Of a stretch of 50,719 bases of DNA, positions 9,020 through 16,543 are shown piece after piece (within the stretch, counting starts at the first letter, position 1; each line of letters begins with the position of its first letter). This DNA comes from Citromicrobium sp. UBA3494. GTDB lineage: Bacteria; Pseudomonadota; Alphaproteobacteria; Sphingomonadales; Sphingomonadaceae. The stretch lies in the NCBI GenBank assembly GCA_002377695.1, contig DFQH01000005.1:96153-146871 (forward strand), in the 5' to 3' direction. The notes under the pieces are model-generated. The model did not search any database. It was not told the DNA's origin and worked only from the letters and a program-made list of their open reading frames with translations. The position numbers and the translations under genes are program-made.

Positions 9020-9817
9020 ATGCCTCTCCTAACCCTTACCATCACCAATCACATCGCCACGCTCACCCTCAACCGGCCCGAAAGCATGAATGCGCTCGGC
9101 CAGGCGGGGGATGGCGATGCTTTTGTCGATGCGTGCGACGCCATCAATGCGGACCCGCAAATCCGCTGCGCGATCCTGACCGGGGCGGGGCGCGCGTTCA
9201 GTGCCGGTGGCGACATCAAGGCGATGCAGAATCGCACCGGCAATTTCGCCGGGTCGCCCTCCGACATTGCTGACGGATACCGCAACAATATCCACCGCAT
9301 GTTGCGCGCACTGTATAATCTGCGCGTTCCGCTGATCGCAGCGATCAACGGGCCTGCGATCGGGCTGGGCGGCGATCTCGCCTGCCTTGCCGACATGCGC
9401 ATCGCGAGCACCTCCGCCAAGTTCGGTGTCACCTTCCTCAAGCTCGGCCTCGTGCCGGGCGATGGCGGCACATGGCTGCTGCCCCGCGTCATCGGCGAAG
9501 CGCGCGCGGCGGAGCTGTTCTACACCGGCGAAGTGATCAACGCGCAGACTATGCTCGAATGGGGCCTCGTCTCTAGAGTGGTCGAGCCCGATGCGCTGAT
9601 GGACGAGGCGCAGGCGCTCGCCACGAAAGTCGCCGCCATGCCGCCCGCCGCGCTGCGCCAGACCAAGATGATGCTGCGGCAGGGGCGCGGGCTCTCCTAC
9701 GACGGCGCGCTGGAGCTTGCTGCCAGCACGCAGGGGCTGATGCACCACACCGCCGATCACGAAGAAGGCGTCGCCGCGCTCATCGAAAAGCGCACGCCCG
9801 ATTTCAAAGGCAAGTAG
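9020..9817 (+). CDS. Enoyl-CoA hydratase/isomerase (crotonase) family protein
   Basis: A 265-aa crotonase-fold protein. It has the first oxyanion-hole region (GAGRAFSAGGDIKAM), the second (INGPAIGLGGDLACLADMRIAS) and the C-terminal trimerisation helices. In the rat hydratase the catalytic glutamates sit in GGCELA and FGQPE. Here the corresponding places read GGDLA (Asp) and FGVTF (Phe), and the later loop reads PGDGG. Classical hydratase chemistry is therefore doubtful; an isomerase or another CoA reaction is possible. Start ATG 9020 has an AAGGA ribosome binding site. It stands alone between a repeat and a convergent gene, so context does not name a pathway, although fatty-acid or branched-chain catabolism is likely. 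Confidence 0.88.
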   Translation: MPLLTLTITNHIATLTLNRPESMNALGQAGDGDAFVDACDAINADPQIRCAILTGAGRAFSAGGDIKAMQNRTGNFAGSPSDIADGYRNNIHRMLRALYNLRVPLIAAINGPAIGLGGDLACLADMRIASTSAKFGVTFLKLGLVPGDGGTWLLPRVIGEARAAELFYTGEVINAQTMLEWGLVSRVVEPDALMDEAQALATKVAAMPPAALRQTKMMLRQGRGLSYDGALELAASTQGLMHHTADHEEGVAALIEKRTPDFKGK

Positions 9818-9856
9818 CGGGCCTCTTCGCGTCGTCGCAGAGCCGCTCGCGCGCAG

Positions 9857-10525
9857 CTAGAGCCAGCGCCAGACGCCCGCTTCCACCCCCTTGTGCAGCC
9901 AGCTCGCGCCGAGCCACACAGCCATCCCGCCGATCCATGGCAGCAAACCCACTGCAAGAATGCGCTGGAGCTTGGGCCAGTAGCTCGTCTTCGCCTCCCA
10001 CTGCTGCCAGGCATCGCCCATCAGCACCTCCTTCTTGCGGTCCTGCAGATGCGCGCCGATCAGCGCGAGCACGGCGATGGCCAGCGCCACCACGATGGTC
10101 CGCGCGGTGGGGGCTGCGATGAGGTGCGCGAGCGCCCACAGGGCAAAGCCCCACATCATGGGATGACGCGTCACCCTGAACACGCCGCCGGGTTCCCCCA
10201 GCGCGGCTTTCTCCGCACCCGGCGCGGGTAACGCCGGGTTGCCGACGAGCGATCCGGTGAACAGCACCATGGCGACCAATGTGACAATGCTCGCCACGGC
10301 CCACACCGCGTCACCGTAACCGCCCCACAGCGGCGCGCCCGCAGGCGTGGCGACGAAGGCGAAGTACATCCACGCCATCGTGGCTGCGCTGACCAGCGAA
10401 TAGGCGATCATGAATCCGCCGGCACCCAGCACGCCGACCATGCCTGCGCGCAAGGGATGGGACATCGCGAAATGCGTGCCGACAAAGGCGATACTGGCGG
10501 CGATCAGCGAAGTCAGCGGGTCCAT
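9857..10525 (-). CDS. NnrU family integral membrane protein
   Basis: A 222-aa protein with about six hydrophobic helices and the NnrU signature region: FVGTHFAMSHPLR at the N-terminus, then GVFRVTRHPMMWGFALWALAH in the middle. NnrU was named for a role in nitric-oxide metabolism in Rhodobacter, and the fold is related to isoprenylcysteine methyltransferase-like membrane proteins; the true activity is unclear. There are no denitrification genes nearby. I chose the Met at 10525 (MDPLTSLIAAS) because GGGAGA precedes it; an in-frame ATG lies at 10540. It faces the crotonase gene with a 39-bp gap and no obvious terminator between them. Confidence 0.85.
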   Translation of the reverse strand: MDPLTSLIAASIAFVGTHFAMSHPLRAGMVGVLGAGGFMIAYSLVSAATMAWMYFAFVATPAGAPLWGGYGDAVWAVASIVTLVAMVLFTGSLVGNPALPAPGAEKAALGEPGGVFRVTRHPMMWGFALWALAHLIAAPTARTIVVALAIAVLALIGAHLQDRKKEVLMGDAWQQWEAKTSYWPKLQRILAVGLLPWIGGMAVWLGASWLHKGVEAGVWRWL

Positions 10526-10689
10526 CGGTCTCTCCCTCACCGGCCCACCTGACGGGGGGCGGGGCCGAGATTATCCGATTTTCCTACACGCGCAATCGCT
10601 GGCAGGGCCGGGCAATGCGATGGCTCGTCATGAACCGCTGCGCGCTCCCCGGATCGCGGGACGTCCATCCCGGCGAATTTCAAGGACAA

Positions 10690-10721
10690 GACACTGTGTC
10701 AGGTGTGTCAGGTGTGTCAGG
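10690..10721. repeat. Dispersed motif GACACTGTGTCAGG with tandem GGTGTGTCA units
   Basis: The sequence begins with the palindrome GACAC-T-GTGTC (10690-10700) and continues with two tandem 9-bp units of the GGTGTGTCA type. A near copy with one unit fewer lies at 32860-32882. Both copies are intergenic. The surrounding 10526-10744 gap holds nothing else that I can name. The motif is too long to recur by chance, so it is probably a genome-wide repeat or a protein-binding site. Confidence 0.7.
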
Positions 10722-10744
10722 CGCCCCGTGCCGCCCGGTCGCCG

Positions 10745-12127
10745 TTACCAGTCGTAGGCCTTGGGCAGATCGCTCTCGTCGAGGTCGCGGTAGCGTTCGC
10801 GCAGCCGGGTCTGGTGATTGTCGGTCGGCTGGCGGATACCGTCGATGAACACGGCTTCGGCCGCACTGCCGACTTCCAGCGGGTCGCCGTCCCAGATCAC
10901 CAGATCGGCGGTCGCGCCGCTCGCCAGCGTTCCCAGCCGGCCTCCGAAGCCCGCGATTTGCGCGGGGATGGAGGTAATCGTGGCGAGCGCCTCGCCCCAG
11001 GTGAGCCCGGTTGCGCCGGGCAGGCGGGTGAGGGCGACGAGATTGCCTGCGTACTGGCGTGCATTGCGCGGCTGTTCGCCCGTCCCGCCGCTCATCCGCC
11101 CGATGGCGACCGTCACACCCGCATCGCGCATCCGGCCGATATTGCTCTGCGTCGCGGCAAGCTGGTCGAACCCGGTGGGCAGATCGTCGAGCGGATCGGC
11201 AATCACCGGCACGCCCGCCGCAGCGATGGCGTCGGCTGCCAGCCAGCCTTCGCTTGCCCCCAGCAGGATGAGGTCGAGCCGGGGAAAATCGCGCTTGAGC
11301 TTGAGCACCTCGCGGATATCGGCGGCCCGCTCGGCCACCACATACAGCGGCTGCTCGCCGCGTACGACCGGGACGAGGGCGGCGGCATCGAAGCGGGTGA
11401 GCAGCACGTCGCCCGCCCGCTCGCCATCCCTGCCGTCGAGCCGCGGGTCGAGCGGAACATCGTCGCCGAAGCGAGTCTCGCTGGGGCGGGCGGTGGCCGC
11501 GCCGATGGCGGCGCGATCGCCATATTGCTGCGCCTCGCGCAGGGCATTGCGCAGCAGCGCATGGGCACTGGTGCGGCTGCCGCCGGAGATGCGTGCGCCG
11601 GTCTCGCCCAGATCGACGACCTGGAAGGCGCGCGTGCGCGTAACCATCTCCGGGTCCGCGCCCAGATCGATCACTGCGCCCTGCCCGCCGAAGATCGAGG
11701 CCGAGGGGCGCGAATACACGCTGGCGCGGGTAATCCCGTCGGCGCGCGCGACCAGCACGTCCTGCGAATTGGGATTGAGCGCTCTCGAGGCGTCGAGCGC
11801 AGCGCTGAAGGGCGAATTGCCTGCGGCCTCGTCGTTGCTCTCGCTCACGCCGTCGACATCGGACAGGCCCAGATCGGTCACGGCAGAGAAGATGCCGGGC
11901 GTCACCCATTTGCCGGTGCCGTCGATCACCTCTGCACCCGCCGGCGCGGAGACGCCGGTGCCGGCCGCGACCACGCGGCCGTCGCGCACCACGACCGTGG
12001 CATTCTCGACCGGTTCGGAGCCGTCGCCGGTGGCGACCGTCGCGTTGGTAATGGTGAAGTCCTGCGCGAAGGCCGGCGCGGCAAGGGCCAGCGCTGCAGC
12101 GGTGCCGAGAAGTGCGCGGCGCATCAT
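10745..12127 (-). CDS. Amidohydrolase-like exported protein lacking metal ligands
   Basis: A 460-aa protein with a signal peptide (MMRRALLGTAAALALAAPAFAQ). It follows the amidohydrolase (COG1228-like) plan: N-terminal beta-sandwich ITNATVATGDGSEPVENATVVVRDGRVV, strand WVTPGIF, barrel, and C-terminal sandwich LASGATADLVIWDGDPLE. Where active enzymes have TPG-hydrophobic-D-x-HxH, this protein has TPGIFSAVTDLGL, without either histidine, and the late GTD-type aspartate region reads VAIGRMSGG. It is therefore probably catalytically dead or strongly altered. Its start overlaps the stop of the intact amidohydrolase (ATGA at 12124-12127), so the two are made together and may form a complex. Confidence 0.85.
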   Translation of the reverse strand: MMRRALLGTAAALALAAPAFAQDFTITNATVATGDGSEPVENATVVVRDGRVVAAGTGVSAPAGAEVIDGTGKWVTPGIFSAVTDLGLSDVDGVSESNDEAAGNSPFSAALDASRALNPNSQDVLVARADGITRASVYSRPSASIFGGQGAVIDLGADPEMVTRTRAFQVVDLGETGARISGGSRTSAHALLRNALREAQQYGDRAAIGAATARPSETRFGDDVPLDPRLDGRDGERAGDVLLTRFDAAALVPVVRGEQPLYVVAERAADIREVLKLKRDFPRLDLILLGASEGWLAADAIAAAGVPVIADPLDDLPTGFDQLAATQSNIGRMRDAGVTVAIGRMSGGTGEQPRNARQYAGNLVALTRLPGATGLTWGEALATITSIPAQIAGFGGRLGTLASGATADLVIWDGDPLEVGSAAEAVFIDGIRQPTDNHQTRLRERYRDLDESDLPKAYDW

Positions 12128-13503
12128 TTCACATCCCCTTCGCCGGGCTGGCCGAGTTCGAAATCGCTCACCGGGCGGCGCTTGCGGTCCAGCGCGTCGT
12201 ACAGCAGGGCGCCGTCGATCCAGACCTTTTCGGGCCGGGAATACACGCTCAGCGGGTCGCCGTTCCACAGCACCACGTCCGCCATCTTGCCGGGTTCGAG
12301 GCTGCCGGTCATCGCGTCGATGCCCATCGCCCTGGCGGGGTTGAGCGTGATCCAGCCGATCACTTCTGCGTCGGGAATGTCCAGGCCCATGCGCCGCCCG
12401 GCGGCCTGCGCCTTGGCGGCTTCCTGGTTGAGGCGCTGGATGCCGTTCTCGTCGTCCGAATGGATCACCACGCACGCGCCCGCCTTCCACAGGAGCGAGG
12501 CGTTTTCGGGAATGCCGTCGTAGCTTTCCATCTTGAAGCCGTACCAGTCGGCCCAGACCGCGCTGCACACGTCGTTTTCGCGCAGAAGATCGCCGATCTT
12601 GTAGGCTTCGACCGCGTGGTGGAAGGCGGTGACCTTGTAGCCCATCTCCTTGGCCATATCCATCACCAGCGCCATCTCGTCCGCGCGGTAGCAGTGGTTG
12701 TGGATCAGGATGTCGCCGTCGAGCACGCCCGCCAGAGTTTCCTTGGCGAGGTCGCGGCGGCTGCGGTTGCCCGCGGCATAGGCCTTCGCGTCCAGCCACA
12801 TCTGGCGGTTGACCGCGAAATTGCCCATCCGGGTGGAGGGCATACGGCCACGACCGCCGTAGACGCGCTTGGGATTCTCGCCGCAGGCCATCTTCATGCC
12901 GTAGGGCGCACCGGGGAACTTCATCCCCTGTACCGTGCGCGAGGCGACGTTCTTCAGCGTCACCGAACGCCCGCCGGTGAGGTTGGCGGAGCCGGGCAGG
13001 ATCTGCAGCGCGGTGACGCCGCCATTGGCGAGCGCGCGCGAAAAGCCGGGGTCCTGCGGCCAGACCGAGTGTTCCGCCCAGACTTCGGGCGTGGTCGGAC
13101 TGGTCGCCTCGTTCCCGTCGCTATGCGCCTGAACCGAAGGGGTGGGATAGTCGCCGAGGTGCGAATGGATGTCGATCACGCCCGGCGTCACGAACTTGCC
13201 GGTGCCGTCGATCACGTCGTAGCCGTCGGTGGCCAGGCCCTGGCCAACCTCGACCACTTCGCCATCGCGGAACAGCACTGTCGCATTGTCGAACCGCTGC
13301 CCGGCCCCGTCGTAGACGGTCGCGCCGACCAGCGCGGTCGGGCGGCCGGGGAAGCGTTCATAGGTGGAGGCGTAGGGCCCGTCAGCCGCACTGGCCGAAG
13401 AGGGGGAGGAGGCGGCGCTGCGCGAAGCATCGCCGCCGCCCATCGTTGAACAGGCCCCCAGCGCAATCGCGCATCCGAACGTGGCCAGAGACCGTACGAG
13501 CAT
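12124..13503 (-). CDS. Exported amidohydrolase lipoprotein (imidazolonepropionase/dipeptidase-like)
   Basis: A 459-aa metal-dependent amidohydrolase of the COG1228 type. A lipobox (IALGAC) follows a short signal sequence, predicting a periplasm-facing lipoprotein. Metal ligands are intact: the HxH motif in TPGVIDIHSHLG, further histidines in ILIHNHCYRADE and TAFHHAVEA, and the aspartate motif CVVIHSDDENG. Substrates of this group include imidazolonepropionate and Xaa-Pro or other dipeptides; the adjacent POT transporter favours peptides, which is an inference. ATG 13503 has a GGGGGAG-type ribosome binding site. The gene lies 22 bp behind the transporter and overlaps the degenerate paralogue downstream. 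Confidence 0.9.
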   Translation of the reverse strand: MLVRSLATFGCAIALGACSTMGGGDASRSAASSPSSASAADGPYASTYERFPGRPTALVGATVYDGAGQRFDNATVLFRDGEVVEVGQGLATDGYDVIDGTGKFVTPGVIDIHSHLGDYPTPSVQAHSDGNEATSPTTPEVWAEHSVWPQDPGFSRALANGGVTALQILPGSANLTGGRSVTLKNVASRTVQGMKFPGAPYGMKMACGENPKRVYGGRGRMPSTRMGNFAVNRQMWLDAKAYAAGNRSRRDLAKETLAGVLDGDILIHNHCYRADEMALVMDMAKEMGYKVTAFHHAVEAYKIGDLLRENDVCSAVWADWYGFKMESYDGIPENASLLWKAGACVVIHSDDENGIQRLNQEAAKAQAAGRRMGLDIPDAEVIGWITLNPARAMGIDAMTGSLEPGKMADVVLWNGDPLSVYSRPEKVWIDGALLYDALDRKRRPVSDFELGQPGEGDVK

Positions 13504-13525
13504 TTTCTCCCCCTCCCCGAAGCGA

Positions 13526-15298
13526 TCAGTGCGTGGGGCGCGTGGTCGGGTGGATCCCGGCGCCCTGCGGTTCGCCAGGGCCTTCGCTCTGGCCTTCCAG
13601 ATCGTCGCCCACATCGTCGTCGGCGAGCGTGTCGAGATGCATCAGCTTCTTCACGAAGGGGCTGACCACGATGACGGCCACGCCCACCGCTACCGCATAC
13701 CAGCCGACGCTGGAGTAGACATCCAGCACCACCTGCTTGCCCGCTTCCTCGCCCGAGCCCTCGGCGCCCGTCGCCGCGGCGATGAGCCCGGCGGCGAAGT
13801 TGCCGGTGGCCGATGCGAAGAACCACGTACCCATGATCAGGCTGGCGATCTGTACCGGTGCGAGCCGGTTCATGGCCGAAAGACCGACCGGGCTCAGGCA
13901 CAGCTCACCCGTGGTGTGCAGCAGGTAGATGAGGAAGATGAAGATCACCGGCGTCGGCACGTCAACGCCCACGCTCTGCGCGCCCCATACCAGCACCAGG
14001 AAGCCCAGGCCGACCTGGATCACGCCGAGCCCGAACTTCATCGGGGTCGATGGCTCCATCCCGCGGCGGCCCAGGAACTGCCACGCAATGGCGAACACGG
14101 GGGCGAGCAGGATGATGTAGATCGCGTTGATCGACTGGAAGGTCGAAGCGGGAACGCCCCCGCGATCGACGTGGCGGTCGGTGAACAGGTTGAGGCTGGA
14201 GCCCGCCTGTTCGAACAGCGCCCAGAAGATGATCGAGACGATGATCAGGAACATCGCGGAGACGATCCGGTCGCGGTCATGGTCGGTCTTGGCGATCATC
14301 TGCAGGATCATGATCGTGACCACGCCCCCGAAGCCGATCGTGGCGGGCAGCTGCCAGCTTTCGTAGCCCTCGCCCTGCGAAACGAAGAACATGGACACGG
14401 CTAGGACCACCGACAGCAGCACGTAGGAAAGCAGCGCTGCCTTGGGGGCTGCGCTGTAGCGGCCATAGGGCAGCTGGAAGATCGCGATCGAGAGGACGTA
14501 GCAGACCAGCGCCGCGCCGAAGGTGCCGAGGAAGATGCCCACCGCGTCCTGATACTGGATGGCGACCCAGCACAGCGCGACGAACAGCAGGCCCAGGCCG
14601 TAGACGCCGAGTTCGGTCGTCTTGCCGAGTAGCCTGGGCGGCTCGCCCCGGCCGAGCAGCAGCGGCTTGCCCCAGATGAACACGACCAGGCCTGCCAGCA
14701 TGCCGATCCCGGCGAGGCCGAAGCCGTAGGCCCAGCCATAGGTTTCGCCGATAAAGCCGCACAGCAGCGAACCGGCGGCGGCACCGATGTTAATGCCCAT
14801 GTAGAAGATCGTGTAGGCACCGTCGCGGCGCACGTCGGTGCGCGGGTAGAGCTGGCCGACCATCACGGAGATGTTGGCCTTGAGGAAGCCCGAGCCCACG
14901 ATGATGAGCGCCAGCGCCAGCCAGAACACGAAGATGATGGGATTGTTTTCGTTACCGGCGCCCGGCGATCCCTCGAAGGCCATGAAGAAGTGGCCCAGCG
15001 TCAGCAGGACAGCGCCGAACAGCACCGCCTTTCGCTGCCCCAGCGCCTTGTCGGCAAGATAGCCGCCGACCACGGGGGCGATGTAGACGAGCGCGGTGTA
15101 GGCGCCGTAGATGACGCCGGATTCACTGTCAGAGAACAGCCAGTGCTTGGTCAGGTAGAAGATGAGGAGGGCGCGCATCCCGTAGTAGGAAAAGCGCTCC
15201 CACATCTCTGCGAAGAAGAGCACGAACAGGCCCTTGGGATGGCCCAGAATCGTCCCTGCGGAATCGCCGTGAGGCAGTCCTGATACGTCGTTTGCCAT
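13526..15298 (-). CDS. POT/PTR2 family peptide:proton symporter
   Basis: A 590-aa inner-membrane transporter of the proton-dependent oligopeptide family. The signature region FFAEMWERFSYYGMRALL near residue 30 contains the ExxERFxYY motif for proton coupling and peptide binding. VVGGYLADKALGQRK is the MFS loop 2-3 motif, and GINIGAAAGSLLCGFIGETYGW follows in TM5. There are about 14 hydrophobic helices, as usual for bacterial POTs. Start ATG 15298 fits the family. It leads an apparent operon with two exported amidohydrolases, suggesting peptide cleavage and uptake. The divergent GntR gene at 15494 is a candidate regulator by position only. Confidence 0.93.
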   Translation of the reverse strand: MANDVSGLPHGDSAGTILGHPKGLFVLFFAEMWERFSYYGMRALLIFYLTKHWLFSDSESGVIYGAYTALVYIAPVVGGYLADKALGQRKAVLFGAVLLTLGHFFMAFEGSPGAGNENNPIIFVFWLALALIIVGSGFLKANISVMVGQLYPRTDVRRDGAYTIFYMGINIGAAAGSLLCGFIGETYGWAYGFGLAGIGMLAGLVVFIWGKPLLLGRGEPPRLLGKTTELGVYGLGLLFVALCWVAIQYQDAVGIFLGTFGAALVCYVLSIAIFQLPYGRYSAAPKAALLSYVLLSVVLAVSMFFVSQGEGYESWQLPATIGFGGVVTIMILQMIAKTDHDRDRIVSAMFLIIVSIIFWALFEQAGSSLNLFTDRHVDRGGVPASTFQSINAIYIILLAPVFAIAWQFLGRRGMEPSTPMKFGLGVIQVGLGFLVLVWGAQSVGVDVPTPVIFIFLIYLLHTTGELCLSPVGLSAMNRLAPVQIASLIMGTWFFASATGNFAAGLIAAATGAEGSGEEAGKQVVLDVYSSVGWYAVAVGVAVIVVSPFVKKLMHLDTLADDDVGDDLEGQSEGPGEPQGAGIHPTTRPTH

Positions 15299-15493
15299 AT
15301 TCGGCGATATCCTCTTCGAAAAATCATCCAGCCAGCCTCCCTCGGCCTGGCCGCAAGGCGCGCACACTAGCGCCCAAATACGCCATGTGAAGCCCAAGCG
15401 ATCTCGTGGCGGAGGACAAGGGCTTCTTCGGCAAGGATTAAGCTGGCCGCGGGAACCTTGACCTGCCCCGCTGTATTATGTCACTGAACCACC

Positions 15494-15871
15494 ATGGCAA
15501 ATGGCAATCCCTCCTCTGCGCGGCCCGTATACCTGCGCCTGCGCGATCTGATCGCCGCCGCGATTCTGGACGGGGATTTCGCGGAAGGGGAACTGCTGCC
15601 CTCCGTACGCGCCTTCGCGGCAGAGCAGGGCGCAAACCCGCTCACCGTCGCCAAGGCCTTCCAGCAGTTTCAGGATCGCGGGCTGATCGCGGTGAAGCGC
15701 GGAATCGGCATGTATGTGGTCGATGGTGCGGCCGACCGGCTGCGCGCGGCCGAACGGGCGCAGTTTCTGGAAGAGGAATGGCCGCAGATTCGCGCGCGGC
15801 TCGATCGGCTCGGCCTGTCGGCAAGCGAGCTTCTGGCAAGGCAGCCTGCGGCCGCCGCACGCGCAGACTAA
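15494..15871 (+). CDS. GntR family regulator, YtrA subfamily
   Basis: A 125-aa DNA-binding protein. The N-terminal winged helix fits GntR: PVYLRLRDLIAAAILDGDF, then LLPSVRAFAAEQGANPLTVAKAFQQFQDRGLI, then the wing KRGIGMYVV. Only about 50 residues follow, with no FadR or UTRA domain, which matches the short YtrA subfamily; those members usually control ABC exporter operons. No ABC genes are adjacent here; the nearest divergent gene is the POT transporter. A TATTAT sequence at 15474-15479 could be a -10 box, which would leave a very short 5' untranslated region. Confidence 0.9.
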   Translation: MANGNPSSARPVYLRLRDLIAAAILDGDFAEGELLPSVRAFAAEQGANPLTVAKAFQQFQDRGLIAVKRGIGMYVVDGAADRLRAAERAQFLEEEWPQIRARLDRLGLSASELLARQPAAAARAD

Positions 15872-16006
15872 CATTTCTTGCATACGTATTATTGCACGTT
15901 GGCAAGGTTTCTGGCACGCGATGAAAACCTTGGGTCGCACCAATGGTAAGAATCGAGTCCGCCCGCGGGTAATCGGTCGAGAGCGCTTGAACGGGGGGCG
16001 CAAGAC

Positions 16007-16288
16007 ATGATCAGGTCTGAGCTGCTGCAGAAATTGGCGCAAGAGAATCCCGAATTGCGCGCGCAGGAAATCGAGCAGGTCGTCGATATCTTCTTCGAAG
16101 AGATCGCCCAGCGCCTGGCCGAGGGCGGACGCGTGGAACTGCGCGGCTTCGGTGCCTTCTCCACCCGCGAGCGCGAGGCCCGCACCGGCCGCAACCCGCG
16201 CACGGGCGAATCGGTGGACGTGCCCGCCAAACGCGTGCCCTATTTCAAGCCCGGCAAGGAAATGCGCAACGCTCTCAACGAAGAGTGA
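16007..16288 (+). CDS. ihfB: Integration host factor subunit beta
   Basis: A 93-aa nucleoid protein of the HU/IHF family that bends DNA as a heterodimer with IhfA. It has the typical N-terminal [17 protein letters not shown], the [19 protein letters not shown] region, and the DNA-intercalating arm with [14 protein letters not shown]. The C-terminus [15 protein letters not shown] is typical of the beta subunit. Start ATG 16007 follows a G-rich ribosome binding site (15993-15998). In the 135-bp upstream gap there is an 8-bp inverted repeat, CAAGGTTT/AAACCTTG (15903-15910 and 15925-15932), of unknown role. Confidence 0.95.
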   Translation: MIRSELLQKLAQENPELRAQEIEQVVDIFFEEIAQRLAEGGRVELRGFGAFSTREREARTGRNPRTGESVDVPAKRVPYFKPGKEMRNALNEE

Positions 16289-16294
16289 TCGCAC

Positions 16295-16322
16295 CCCGGT
16301 TCGGGCGTCTCGCCAAACCGGG
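16295..16322 (+). terminator. Hairpin after ihfB (possible terminator)
   Basis: CCCGGTT (16295-16301) and AACCGGG (16316-16322) are perfectly inverted, and an inner GGCG/CGCC extends the stem. It lies just past the ihfB stop and before tRNA-Leu. There is no U tract, so it may be a weak or Rho-assisted terminator or only a 3' end stabiliser. Confidence 0.35.
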
Positions 16323-16349
16323 CCGCGCCCGCTATTCGGCCCACCCAGT

Positions 16350-16434
16350 GCGGGTGTGGCGGAATGGTAGACGCCGGGGACTTAAAATCCCCTGTCCTCC
16401 GGACGTGTGGGTTCGAGTCCCACCACCCGCACCA
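16350..16434 (+). tRNA. tRNA-Leu(TAA)
   Basis: An 85-nt class II tRNA. Acceptor GCGGGTG (16350-16356) pairs with CACCCGC (16424-16430), followed by A and an encoded CCA (16432-16434). The anticodon stem GGGGA/TCCCC encloses the loop CTTAAAA, giving anticodon TAA (16383-16385). There is a long variable arm (about TGTCCTCCGGACG) and a T-arm with GTTCGAGTC. No integrase gene or attachment-site repeat is seen beside it. Confidence 0.97.
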
Positions 16435-16543
16435 GATCCGGCTCTGAATCGCGTTTTCGCGCCGCTTTTGGTGGCCTTGTTTACCGCTCCCTAACCATTT
16501 TCCTTCACCCCTCGGTCAAGCGATCAAGAACCGGGGGCTCGAA

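Noticed and set aside
10690..10721. Short CRISPR-like array from the repeated GGTGTGTCA units
   Set aside because: Units are 9 bp, contiguous and without spacers.
12124..13614. Longer start for the intact amidohydrolase, from 13614
   Set aside because: The extension would run into the POT transporter gene and remove the lipobox signal from the N-terminus; ATG 13503 has a good ribosome binding site.
16350..16434. Integration site for a genomic island at tRNA-Leu
   Set aside because: No integrase, no direct repeat of the tRNA 3' end, and the following genes have normal composition.
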